Source: JBCDCB01 sp039182735 (lineage in GTDB: Bacteria; Planctomycetota; Phycisphaerae; Phycisphaerales; UBA1924). Taken from it: a stretch of DNA of 64,000 nucleotides. Below the pieces are notes generated by a model, which made no database searches, was not told the origin of the DNA, and saw only the letters and a list, made by a program, of their open reading frames with translations. Positions 49,856-58,900 of the stretch are shown piece after piece (position 1 is the stretch's first letter; every line of letters starts with the position of its first letter). The stretch is taken from assembly GCA_039182735.1 (NCBI GenBank), contig JBCDCB010000009.1, positions 1-64,000 on the forward strand. Direction: 5' to 3'. The position numbers and the translations under genes were made by a program.

Positions 49856-50964
49856 TCCCCGCGCAACACCCGAATCGCGTGTTCCGCCACACGGGCCGCC
49901 CCGTCCGGCTCTGTGAGCCGCGTCGCCGACTGCGTCATGGCCTCGAGACGCGCCGAATGGCGGAGCAGGTCGAGCAACTCAGCGCCGGCGCGCGCCGCGT
50001 TGGCCTCGGCCTCCACGCGATCTTCCGCCACGATCGCCGAACCCTCGCGCACGAGCGGCTCCGCGTTCAACCGCTGGTGGTCGTCGCGGTGGTGGGGGTA
50101 CGGCATGAAGAGCGTCGGCACCCGATTCGCCCACGCCTCCGCCACGCTCCCCGCGCCCGCGCGCGCCACCGCGAGGTCCGCGCTGCCCCATGCGCTGCCA
50201 ACGTCTTCTATGAACCGCTGCACGAGCGCGGGCACCTGCGCGTGCTCGTACGCGTCGGTGAGTTCTGCCTGCGCACCTTCGCCGCACTGGTGGAGCACCT
50301 GCCACCCGTCGAAGCCACCGTCACGCCGCTCGAGGAGTCGGATCAGCATGCGATCGATGCTTTGAGCGCCCTGGCTCCCGCCGCTGACAAAGAGCGTGCG
50401 CATGCCGGGGCGCAGCCCCATCCGCTCGCGGCAGGCCTCCACATCTCCGCGCGCGCGGGCAGCGGCGCGCACGATTGGCGTCAGCCGCTCCCACTCGCCG
50501 GGCACTCGCGCGCCCTCGGCACTGGTGAACTTGTGCGCCGCGATCCGCGCAATCCACTGATTCGCACGCCCCGGCGCGGCGTCCAGATTCACAAGCAAGA
50601 CCGGCACGCCGAGCCCGCGCGCCGCCCCCGCGACCGGCACGCTGACGAACCCGCCCGTCGCGACCACGACCGTCGGCCCTTCGCGACGCGCATCCTCGAT
50701 GAGGCCTTTCGCCGTGCGCAGCGCACGCGGGTGGTGCAGCGCGAGATCGAGCAGCCGCCTCGGGTTGAGCGAGAGGGGGCGCGCCGGGATCGCGCGCCAG
50801 GCAACACGCTGCTTCGTCAGGATCGACTCATCGATCGCGCGCTCCGAGCACACGAACAGCGCGTCCACGTCCCCGTCGATCTCGGCGATCACCTCGCGGA
50901 TCGCGAGCCCCGGGAAGATGTGCCCGCCCGTGCCGCCACCGGCAAAGATCACCGTCCCGCTCAT
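49852..50964 (-). CDS. murG: UDP-GlcNAc:lipid I GlcNAc transferase
   Basis: A 370-residue GT-B glycosyltransferase that makes lipid II on the inner face of the cytoplasmic membrane. Motifs: FAGGGTGGHIFPGLAI (about 7-22, the first G-loop), VVATGGFVSVPVAGAARGLG (about 98-117), FVSGGSQGAQSIDRML (second G-loop, about 190), DLAVARAGAGSVAEAWANRV (donor sugar site) and PTLFMPYPHHRDDHQRLNAE. The start ATG overlaps the ftsW stop (ATGA), a classic dcw-cluster arrangement. Its presence and that of ftsW indicate a peptidoglycan-making organism. Confidence 0.97.
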   Translation of the reverse strand: MSGTVIFAGGGTGGHIFPGLAIREVIAEIDGDVDALFVCSERAIDESILTKQRVAWRAIPARPLSLNPRRLLDLALHHPRALRTAKGLIEDARREGPTVVVATGGFVSVPVAGAARGLGVPVLLVNLDAAPGRANQWIARIAAHKFTSAEGARVPGEWERLTPIVRAAARARGDVEACRERMGLRPGMRTLFVSGGSQGAQSIDRMLIRLLERRDGGFDGWQVLHQCGEGAQAELTDAYEHAQVPALVQRFIEDVGSAWGSADLAVARAGAGSVAEAWANRVPTLFMPYPHHRDDHQRLNAEPLVREGSAIVAEDRVEAEANAARAGAELLDLLRHSARLEAMTQSATRLTEPDGAARVAEHAIRVLRGD

Positions 50965-52166
50965 GCCGACGACAACTCGTGCGCGGGCGCGTCGTGAACG
51001 CTCTTACTGAGCTGCGCAAAGCACGCGAGCAGACCGAGCGAGGCACCGGTCAGCACCCAGCCCGTGCCCCCCGCGCTGAGCAGCGGCAGAGCGATGCCCT
51101 TCGTCGGCGCGAGACCGGTGACCACGAACAGGTTCATCGTCGCCTGCCCGGCGATCGTCACCAGCACGCCCGTCGCGACGAGCGCGCTGAACCGATCGGG
51201 CAACCCGCGCACGATCAGGTACCCGCACCACAGCATCACCAGGTACAGCGAGATGACCCCCGCCGCGCCGATCAGCCCGAGCTCCTCGCAGATCACGGAG
51301 AAGAGGAAGTCGGTCCGGTCCTCCGGCAGGTAGCCGAACTTCTGCAGCCCGAAGCCCAGCCCGCGTCCGCTCGGCCCGCCGTGCGCGATCGCGACGAGCG
51401 ACTGGATGATGTGGAACCCCGAGCCCTCGGGGTCGGCGTACGGATCGGCGAACGCGCCGATGCGCCGCACGCGATAGTCACTCGTGAGGATCAGCGCCGC
51501 CAGCGCCCCGATCCCGATCGGTGCCATCATCAGGAAGTGCGTGATCCGCGCGCCCCCGGCGACCAGCAGCAGCGAGCCTGTCGCCGCGATGATCACCCCG
51601 GTGCCGAGATCCTCGACCGCGACCAGCAGCGCGATCAGCCCGATCGCCGCAAGCGCCGGGAGCAGGCCTTTCCAGAAAAGCCTGAGCCTGCCGCTGAAAC
51701 GGACGGCGTACCACGCCACGAAGACGCCGATCGCCCATTTGGCGATCTCGCTGGGCTGCGCTGTGAGTTCCATCCCCGGCGCCTTGATCCAGCGCAGAGC
51801 ACCCTTCTCCTCGTGACCCAGCCCAGGGACGTACACGCACAGCACCGCGCCGAGCATCAGCAGGGGGGTCAGCGGTCCGATGCGGAACAGGAACCCCCGA
51901 AGCCACCCCGCGGGGAGCATCCAGACGGTGAACATCGCCGCCACCGCGAGCAGCGCGTAGACGACGGGTCGGCTCTGGATCGTGAGCCACGGCGCGCCGG
52001 TCCCGCTCGCGCCGATGCTGAGCCCGGCCGAGTGCACCATCACAACACCGATGCACAGCAGGGCGATCGCGGAGAGGATCACCCCATGAGAAGCTGAAAC
52101 ATCGGGTTTCGGGCTGGTATCCGGGATCGAGTCTGGCACACTGGGTGTATCGGATGGTCGTCGCAT
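50961..52166 (-). CDS. ftsW: FtsW, SEDS-family septal peptidoglycan polymerase
   Basis: A 401-residue protein with about ten TM helices that polymerises lipid II at the division site. SEDS markers include the GLGHEEKGALRWIKAPGMEL loop (family G..GA.RWI), QPSEIAKWAIGVFVAWYAVR, VAVEDLGTGVIIAATGSLLL containing the catalytic Asp of the family's E/Q-PDxG block (here VEDLG), and the C-terminal TGLAPTKGIALPLLSAGGTG. The start at 52166 is taken as the first Met with a polar cytosolic N-terminus; an upstream in-frame start at 52205 is possible. It is coupled to murG. Other dcw genes are not adjacent. Confidence 0.95.
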   Translation of the reverse strand: MRRPSDTPSVPDSIPDTSPKPDVSASHGVILSAIALLCIGVVMVHSAGLSIGASGTGAPWLTIQSRPVVYALLAVAAMFTVWMLPAGWLRGFLFRIGPLTPLLMLGAVLCVYVPGLGHEEKGALRWIKAPGMELTAQPSEIAKWAIGVFVAWYAVRFSGRLRLFWKGLLPALAAIGLIALLVAVEDLGTGVIIAATGSLLLVAGGARITHFLMMAPIGIGALAALILTSDYRVRRIGAFADPYADPEGSGFHIIQSLVAIAHGGPSGRGLGFGLQKFGYLPEDRTDFLFSVICEELGLIGAAGVISLYLVMLWCGYLIVRGLPDRFSALVATGVLVTIAGQATMNLFVVTGLAPTKGIALPLLSAGGTGWVLTGASLGLLACFAQLSKSVHDAPAHELSSA

Positions 52167-52249
52167 CCCGGTGCAGACTCGGGCGTGCGCACGGACTTCG
52201 AACAAACCCGCTCGTTCGCGGGTTGGTCAACAAGATCGGAGGGCTCCCC

Positions 52250-53215
52250 ATGGCCGCCACGTTCTCACGCATCAAGACGTTCGCCCTCGCCGCGGCCACC
52301 GCAGGCGTGCTCGCGCTCACCCCCGCCGCGACTGCCGGCGGGTGCGGCGGAAGCGGCTTCTCCTTCGGATTCTCCGTGGGCAAGTCCTACGGCGGGCACC
52401 GGTCCTATCGACATCGCGGCTATCACCGCTCATATGCGCATCGCCACTACCACCGCGGCTATTCCAGTCGCCGCCCGTACTACAGGACCCGCTCGTACTA
52501 CCGTCCGACCTATCGCTACGGGTTCGGCGGTTCATATCACTTCAGCGATCGCCGCCCGTCGTACCGCGGGCACACGCACGTCAACACCTACGTCAACCGT
52601 GCGCCGCAGACCGTCGTCTATGTCGGCGAAGGCAACACAGGCAGCGCGTACAACGTCCCCAATGCGCAGACCACGACTCGCCTCGCGGACGTTGACCACG
52701 CGTGGAGCGTGCTCCTCGCGGGCGACGCGACACTCGGGCAGAAGGCCTTCGGCGAAGCCGCCTCGCGCGATCAGAACGACGCCCGCGCCAAGCTCGGATA
52801 CGCCATCGCCTCCGCCGCCCTCCGCGACTACGACACCGCGGCGTGGGCCAACCGCCGAGCCCTCACCCTCGGTGCCGATCCGATGAATCTCGTCCCGGAC
52901 ACCAGCGACGACTTCCAGACCCGCATGGGTCGCCTGCTCGGCGCGATGTACCAGCGTGTGAACAACGCGGGCGACCGCGCCGGTGCGTGGCTGACGATCG
53001 CGTCGCTCGAGCGGGCCCGCGGCAACGACGCCGCCGCCCGTACGGCGCTCGATCAGGCCCGGGCACTGGGCGAGTCGGGCAGCGCGATCGACCGCCTCTC
53101 GGGGCTCCTCGCGCCGCCGCCGGCACCGGTCCAACAGCCTCAGCAGCAGGAGCAGGAGCCCGTGAACGACTTCGCCGCGCCGAGCGCAACGTCGGTCACC
53201 GGCGCGGACGCCTGA
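52250..53215 (+). CDS. Exported His/Tyr/Arg-rich protein with TPR-like C-terminal half
   Basis: A 321-residue exported protein. GGAGG lies 7 nt before the ATG, which fixes the start. The signal peptide is TFALAAATAGVLALTPAATA (about residue 30). Residues about 48-125 are a low-complexity block very rich in His, Tyr, Arg and Ser (SYRHRGYHRSYAHRHYHRGY) with Gly-Tyr pairs, of a kind that may bind metal or polyphosphate or phase-separate. Residues about 165-290 are helical, TPR-like (AWSVLLAGDATLGQKAFGEA, ARAKLGYAIASAALRDYDTA). The C-terminus is Pro/Gln-rich. The function is unknown. It is divergent from ftsW, across an 83-nt region holding a hairpin (52205-52224). Confidence 0.65.
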   Translation: MAATFSRIKTFALAAATAGVLALTPAATAGGCGGSGFSFGFSVGKSYGGHRSYRHRGYHRSYAHRHYHRGYSSRRPYYRTRSYYRPTYRYGFGGSYHFSDRRPSYRGHTHVNTYVNRAPQTVVYVGEGNTGSAYNVPNAQTTTRLADVDHAWSVLLAGDATLGQKAFGEAASRDQNDARAKLGYAIASAALRDYDTAAWANRRALTLGADPMNLVPDTSDDFQTRMGRLLGAMYQRVNNAGDRAGAWLTIASLERARGNDAAARTALDQARALGESGSAIDRLSGLLAPPPAPVQQPQQQEQEPVNDFAAPSATSVTGADA

Positions 53216-53251
53216 ATCGCCTGATGGGCCGACAAATCTGAGCCATTCGAG

Positions 53252-53370
53252 ATTGTCCCCGTCCTGAGCGGGGGCTATTCTCGTAGCTCGCAGCGCGGCC
53301 CGGGTCGGTCCGCGCGACAACCAAACCCGTTTGCACCACGATCTTCGCCGGCATGACTTGGGACGCCGGC
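53252..53370 (+). promoter_or_regulatory. Structured 5' leader of the rplK operon
   Basis: The 196 nt between the His-rich gene and rplK hold three short hairpins: CCCCG/CGGGG (53257-53273), GCGCGG/CCGCGC (53293-53315) and GCCGGC/GCCGGC (53347-53370). A leader of this kind may be where protein L1 represses its own operon, as in E. coli, but I cannot identify the L1-binding structure with certainty. secE, nusG and tRNA-Trp, usual upstream neighbours, are absent. Confidence 0.3.
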
Positions 53371-53411
53371 ACGCGACGCCTGTCGCAACGGAGCGTGGGA
53401 GGTGAGGCAGA

Positions 53412-53840
53412 ATGGCCAAGAAAGAAGTTGTCTCGCAGTTCAAGATCATGGCCCCCGCCGGGGAAGCCACGCCCGGACCGCCGCTCGGTCCCGCGCTGGG
53501 TTCCAACGGCGTCAACCCGGGCCAGTTCATCCAGCAGTTCAACGCCGCGACGCAGGACAAAAAGGGCCTGATCGTTGGCTGCGTGATCACGGTCTACAAC
53601 GACCGCTCGTTCGAGTTCGAGCTGCGCTCGCCGCCCGCGTCTTCGCTGCTCAAGAAGGCTGCGGGGATCGACAAGGCCTCCGGCACGCCGCAGGACATGA
53701 ACGCGGGCACCGTCACCCGCGACCAGGTCCGCGAGATGGCGCAGGAGAAGATGGCGGACCTCAACGCGGGAAGCGTCGAGTCCGCGATGCTCATGATCGA
53801 AGGCACCGCCCGCTCCATGGGCATCGTGGTGGAGGGCTGA
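53412..53840 (+). CDS. rplK: 50S ribosomal protein L11
   Basis: A 142-residue protein of the GTPase-associated centre of the large subunit. N-terminal Pro-rich motif AGEATPGPPLGPALGSNGVN is at about 17-36, the rRNA-binding C-domain carries GTVTRDQVREMAQEKMADLN, and GTARSMGIVVEG closes the chain. GGAGG and GAGG lie 4-9 nt before the ATG. It is the first gene of the rplKAJL-rpoBC operon, 5 nt from rplA. Confidence 0.97.
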   Translation: MAKKEVVSQFKIMAPAGEATPGPPLGPALGSNGVNPGQFIQQFNAATQDKKGLIVGCVITVYNDRSFEFELRSPPASSLLKKAAGIDKASGTPQDMNAGTVTRDQVREMAQEKMADLNAGSVESAMLMIEGTARSMGIVVEG

Positions 53841-53845
53841 TCGAG

Positions 53846-54565
53846 ATGGCCAAGAAGACCAAGGACCCGCTGTCGAAGTTCGCCAAGCGTCACCGCGAGA
53901 ACCTCAAGACGCGCCCGGAGGAGCTCAAGGGCACCGCCGACGCCGTGTCGATCATCAAAAAGTTCAAGGGCCCCAAGTTCGACCAGACGGTTGAAGTCGC
54001 GATGTGGCTCAACATCGATCCGAAGCAGGCCGACCAGGCGATCCGCGGGTCGGTCGCGCTGCCCAAGGGCATCGGGAAGACCAAACGCGTCATCGCGTTC
54101 TGCCAGCCGGACGTCGTCAAGGACGCGCTGGCCGCGGGCGCGATGAAGGCGGGCGGTGAGGACCTCGTCGCCGAGATCGAGAAGGGGTGGATGGACTTCG
54201 ACGTCGCCGTCGCCAGCCCCGACATGATGCGTGTGATCTCCAAGCTGGGCCGTGTGCTGGGTCCCAAGGGCCTGATGCCCTCGCCGAAGGCGGGCACCGT
54301 GACCCCGAAGGTCGCCGAGGCCGTGCAGGAATACGCGGCTGGCAAGGTGGAGTACCGCAACGACAAGTCGGGCAACATCCACGCGCCGATCGGCAAGATG
54401 TCCTTCCCCGAGGGCGACCTGCTCGCCAACCTCGAGCACTTCATCGGCACGATCGACGACCTCCGCCCGTCCGCCGTGAAGGGCCAGTTCATCAAGAAAA
54501 TCGCGATCAGCGGCACCATGACCCCGAGCGTGCTCATCGAGCCGCCCGTCAGCGTTCAGGCCTGA
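53846..54565 (+). CDS. rplA: 50S ribosomal protein L1
   Basis: A 239-residue L1-stalk protein that binds 23S rRNA and, in other bacteria, represses the rplK-rplA mRNA. Conserved blocks are KFDQTVEVAMWLNIDPKQAD, SVALPKGIGKTKRVIAFC, SPDMMRVISKLGRVLGPKGL, MPSPKAGTVTPKVAEAVQEY and GKVEYRNDKSGNIHAPIGK. It starts 5 nt after rplK with a GAG-type ribosome site. Its length is typical. Confidence 0.97.
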   Translation: MAKKTKDPLSKFAKRHRENLKTRPEELKGTADAVSIIKKFKGPKFDQTVEVAMWLNIDPKQADQAIRGSVALPKGIGKTKRVIAFCQPDVVKDALAAGAMKAGGEDLVAEIEKGWMDFDVAVASPDMMRVISKLGRVLGPKGLMPSPKAGTVTPKVAEAVQEYAAGKVEYRNDKSGNIHAPIGKMSFPEGDLLANLEHFIGTIDDLRPSAVKGQFIKKIAISGTMTPSVLIEPPVSVQA

Positions 54566-54590
54566 GCCGAGCAGAAAGCGAGCACGCACC

Positions 54591-55136
54591 ATGAGCAAGC
54601 CCGTCAAGAACCTGATGATCCGCGACTACCAGTCGAAGCTCGAAGGCTTCGACTCGGCTCTGCTCATCTCCATCCGCGGCATCGAGGCGAACGACAACAA
54701 CCGCCTCCGCCTCGGTCTGCAGGAGAAGGGCATCAGCGTCACGATCATCCGAAACAACCTCGCCAAGCACGCCTTCGCCGACTCCGGGCTCAGCGCCCTG
54801 GAGCCGATCCTCGAAGGCCCCAGCGCGCTGGCGTACGGCGCCGAGAGCGTCGTGGACGTCGCCCGCGAACTCGTCAAGTGGGCGAAGGAACTCGAGAATC
54901 TCGAACTCAAGGGCGCCGTGCTCGACGGCGAACTCTTCGAGGGCGAAGCCGGCGTCGAACGCGTCAGCAAGCTGCCCACGCGCGAAGAGGCCCTGGCACA
55001 GTCCGTCACGCTGATCCTCAGCCCGGCGAAGAACCTCGTCGGCGCCGCCGTCGGCCCGGGTCGCACCCTGCTCGCCGTCGTCAAGGCGGTCGAGGAGAAG
55101 CTCGAGAAGGGCGAAGAGATCACTAAGATCGCCTGA
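54591..55136 (+). CDS. rplJ: 50S ribosomal protein L10
   Basis: A 181-residue stalk-base protein that anchors L7/L12 dimers. Family features: the N-terminal KNLMIRDYQSKLEGFDSALL, RGIEANDNNRLRLGLQEKGI, VTIIRNNLAKHAF (rRNA-binding), and the C-terminal helix AVVKAVEEKLEKGEE that binds L12. It is separated from rplA by 25 nt and from rplL by 126 nt that can form hairpins. Confidence 0.96.
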   Translation: MSKPVKNLMIRDYQSKLEGFDSALLISIRGIEANDNNRLRLGLQEKGISVTIIRNNLAKHAFADSGLSALEPILEGPSALAYGAESVVDVARELVKWAKELENLELKGAVLDGELFEGEAGVERVSKLPTREEALAQSVTLILSPAKNLVGAAVGPGRTLLAVVKAVEEKLEKGEEITKIA

Positions 55137-55173
55137 GCGATCACGCACGACACGACACATCCGCCTCGACTGG

Positions 55174-55206
55174 CCCCGCGGGGTTAAAAGCCGGAAGGGT
55201 CCGGCT
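55174..55206 (+). promoter_or_regulatory. Hairpins between rplJ and rplL, candidate attenuator or processing site
   Basis: The palindrome CCCCGCGGGG (55174-55183) is followed by a 7-bp stem AGCCGGA / TCCGGCT with a 4-nt loop AGGG (55189-55206) and no T-run. It might separate the low-copy L10 message from the high-copy L12 message by processing or translational control. Confidence 0.4.
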
Positions 55207-55262
55207 CCTCTCGACGCGATGCACCGCGGCACCCGCCGCTCATGACCGGAAGGTTTGAACCG

Positions 55263-55670
55263 ATGTCCGAAGAAGCCGAAGCGAAGACGTTCGACGCGAA
55301 GATCAGCAAGCTGGGCGACGAACTCGCCGGGCTCACGCTCAAGGAAGCCGTGGATCTCGCGGACTACATGAAGGACACCTACGGCATCGAGCCCGCCGCG
55401 GGCGGTGGCGTCGTGATGGCCGCCGCCGACGGTGGCGGTGCCGCCGCCGAAGAAGAGAAGAGCGACTTCAACGTCGTGCTGACCGGCGCGGGCGACAAGA
55501 AGATCGCCGTCATCAAGGTGGTGCGCGAGGTCACCGGGCTCGGTCTCAAGGAGGCCAAGGAGCTGGTGGACAACCCGCCCAAGCCGATCAAGGAAGGTCT
55601 CGGCAAGGACGAGGCCGAGGAGCTCAAGGGCAAGCTGGAAGAGGCTGGCGCGAGCATCGAGCTCCAGTGA
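55263..55670 (+). CDS. rplL: 50S ribosomal protein L7/L12
   Basis: A 135-residue stalk protein recruiting translation factors. The N-terminal dimerisation part is SKLGDELAGLTLKEAVDLAD. The flexible Ala/Gly hinge follows (GGGVVMAAADGGGAAAEEE). The C-terminal domain FNVVLTGAGDKKIAVIKVVR, EVTGLGLKEAKELVDNPPKP and the ending EEAGASIELQ are classic. GGAAGG precedes this ATG; an upstream in-frame start would add 7 residues with no support. Confidence 0.97.
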   Translation: MSEEAEAKTFDAKISKLGDELAGLTLKEAVDLADYMKDTYGIEPAAGGGVVMAAADGGGAAAEEEKSDFNVVLTGAGDKKIAVIKVVREVTGLGLKEAKELVDNPPKPIKEGLGKDEAEELKGKLEEAGASIELQ

Positions 55671-55724
55671 TCGCCGTCGGGTCGCTCCAAGCGACCGAAT
55701 GTTTGGGTGATGTTTGAATTTGTG

Positions 55725-55792
55725 AAGACGGCGGCTGGTTCGGCGTCACATCGCGTGACGATCGAGTCGGTCGCCGTCTTTCTTTCTTCTTT
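55725..55792 (+). terminator. Attenuator-like terminator between rplL and rpoB
   Basis: A 9-bp stem AAGACGGCG / CGCCGTCTT (55725-55733 with 55772-55780) encloses an inner 6-bp hairpin CGTCAC / GTGACG (55744-55760). It is followed by TCTTTCTTCTTT. In E. coli a partial terminator at the same place sets the ratio of ribosomal protein to polymerase mRNA, and the same role is likely here. The remainder of the 314-nt gap 55671-55984 shows no gene. Confidence 0.6.
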
Positions 55793-55984
55793 GATCCGAC
55801 CGGGTACGCCGGTTGCATGACGCGATCGGCAGGGGTATCATGCTTGATCCCCACGACTTCTTGGTAAACCTGCCCTGGCCAGCGGAATGTAAACAACCTA
55901 GGCGGCTTGAGCGCGTCTGCACGCCGGAACGTGACCCGCGTGGCGATCGCTGTCTCGTCGTCGGTGCATGAATGAGGTGGTTGA

Positions 55985-58900
55985 ATGCCTGCGAGGAGTG
56001 TGCGCAATTTCTCCAAGCGTGGCGACGGCGTGTCCGTCCCGGACCTCACGGCCGTCCAAACGGACGCCTATGACCGGTTCCTGCAGCTCGACTTCGAGCC
56101 CAAGGAACGCAATCCACTCATCGGTCTCGAGAGCCTCCTGCGTGAGGTTTTCCCGATCAAGTCGTACGACGAGACGATGTCGCTCGAGTACGCGTACTAC
56201 CTGCTCGAAGAGCCTCGCTACACGCACGATGAATGCCGCGAACTCCGCCTGACGTACGGGCGTCCGTTCCGCGTGTGCCTGCGCCTCAACCGCGACAACC
56301 ACGCCGACCTCCCCGAGGAAGAGATCTACCTCGGCGAGATCCCCATCATGATGGGCGGCGGCGAGTTCGTCGTGAACGGCGCCGAGCGCGTCATCGTGTC
56401 GCAGCTGCACCGCTCGCCGGGCGTGGACTTCTCGATCGTTTCTTCCGAGGCCGACCGCCCGCTGCACTCGGCGCGCATCATCCCGGAACGCGGCTCGTGG
56501 ATCGAGCTTGAGGTGACCAAGAAAGACGTGCTGGCGATGCGCATCGACCAGTCCACGCGCCTCGCCGCGACGACGTTCCTGCGCTGCCTCGATGAGTCGA
56601 TCGCTTCGACCGCCGCGGTGCTCTCGCTCTTCTATGAGATCTCCGAGGTGAAGTGCGCCGACCTGCGCGCCGAGGACTACGCCGCCGAAACCCTCTTCGA
56701 CCCGGAGACGGGCGAGGAGCTGGTACACGTCGGCCGCCAGATCGGCGAGGAGCACCTCGCCGCGGTCCTCGAGAGCGCGATCGACAAGGCCCGCGTCATC
56801 CGCAACCCCTCCGACCCGCTGATCCTCAACACGGTCGCGGAAGAGAAGCTCGAGCAGTTCGCCGAGGTCGCGGAGGACGAGTACGAAGCCGCGCTGTTGA
56901 AAATCTACACGCGTCTGCGTCCCGGCAACCCGCCGCAGGTCGATAAGGCCAAGCAGCTCTTCGTCGAGAAGTTCCTCGATGACAATCGCTACCGCCTGGG
57001 CAAGGTGGGCCGCTTCCGCATCAACCGCAAGTTCGATCTGAACATCAACGAGACAGAGATGTTCGTCAGCGCGACCGACTTCCTACGCGTCGTGCAGTAC
57101 ATCCTCGACCTGCGCAGCAAGCGCCCCGACCCGAAGACCGGTCGCCCCGTTGCGCAGGTGGACGACATCGACCACCTCGGCAACCGCCGCTTGCGTACGC
57201 TCGACGAGCTCGCAGTCGAGGAGATCCGCAAGGGATTCCTCAAGCTGCGCCGCACGGTGCAAGAGCGCATGAGCGTCCGCGAGCCGGAAGAGGTCACCAA
57301 GATCGCCGACCTCGTGAACTCGAAGTCGATCTCCAGCGCGATCGACTTCTTCTTCGGGCGCAGCGAGCTGTCGCAGGTCGTTGACCAGACCAACCCGCTT
57401 TCGTCGCTCGTCCACGAGCGCCGGCTTTCGGCGCTCGGCCCGGGCGGACTCAACCGCACGCGCGGGGGCTTCGAAGTCCGCGACGTCCACATCTCGCACT
57501 ACGGTCGCGTCTGCCCCATCGAGACGCCCGAAGGCACGAACATCGGCCTCATCTGCTCGCTCGGCATCTTCAGCGAAATCGACGAGTACGGCTTTCTTAT
57601 CACGCCCTACCGCAAAGTCAGCGCCGGTGAAGTCACCGACGAGGTCGTCAAGCTCCGCGCCGACGAAGAGATGAAAGCCGTCTTCGCCCCGTGCGAGGCG
57701 CTCACACCCGACGGCAAGCTCACGCAGGGCAACGTCCTCGCGCGTGTGGACGGCGAACTCGCCGAAGTCTCCAACAACGAGGTCGAGTACGTCGATGTTG
57801 CGCCGAAGCAGATCGTCGGCGTGTCGGCGGCGCTCATCCCCTTCCTCGAGCACGATGACGCCAACCGCGCCCTCATGGGCTCGAACATGCAGCGTCAGGC
57901 CGTCCCGCTCATCAAGGTCGATCCGCCGCTCGTCGGCACCGGCATGGAGAAGGACGTCGGCATGAACAGCGGCATGGTGATCCGCGCGAAGCGCGCCGGC
58001 ACCGTGACCTACGTCGATGCCGAACGCGTCATCGTCGATAACGCCGACGAGTACGAGCTCCGCAAGTATGTCGGGCTCAACGAGCGCACGTGCCTCAACC
58101 AGAAGCCCGTCGTCACCCCCGGGCAGACGGTCGAGCAGGGGCAGATCCTCGCCGACGGCGCCTCCACCAAGATGGGCGAGCTCGCGATCGGCAAGAACGC
58201 GCTCGTCGCGTTCAACACCTTCGATGGCTACAACTTCGAAGACGCCATCGTCATCAGCCAGCGTCTCGTCAAGGACGACACCTTCACGTCGATCCACATC
58301 GAGTCCTTCGACGTCGAGATCCGCGAGACCAAGCTCGGCCGCGAAGAGTTCACGCGAGACATCCCCAACGTCTCCGAGAAGATGCTCCGCAACCTCGACG
58401 AGCACGGCATCATCCGCACCGGCGCCCGCGTCATGCCGGGCGATATCCTCGTCGGCAAGGTCTCGCCCAAGAGCAAGTCCGAGCTCACCCCCGAGGAGAA
58501 GCTGCTCCACGCGATCTTCGGGCGCGCCGGCGAAGACGTGAAGAACGACTCGCTCGAGCTTCCGTCCGGCAAGAGCGGCATCGTCATCGGCGCCAAGCGA
58601 TTCTCCCGCCGCGTCCACATGACCGAAGAGCAGAAGAAGCTCCTCAAGCGCGACATGGACGCCTACGGCGAAGAGATGGACCAGAAGGTCATCGCGATCT
58701 TCCGCCAGATGGTCGCCGCGATCAACGAGGTCACCGGCACAGAACTCGTCGATCCCTCGACACGCCAGAAGGTCGGTGTCAGCGACATCCCCGAGGTCAT
58801 CCTCGAGCAGATCGAAAACTTCAGCCTCGACTGGATCAAGGGCTCCAAGGACGCCAAGGCCGCGGGCGAGACCATCCGCGGGCAGTTCTGGCCCCGCATC

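Noticed and set aside
48475..50997. 840-codon plus-strand frame across murG, the unknown gene and the GGDEF gene
   Set aside because: Antisense to three genes with clear motifs; the product is Ser/Arg/Pro-rich noise.
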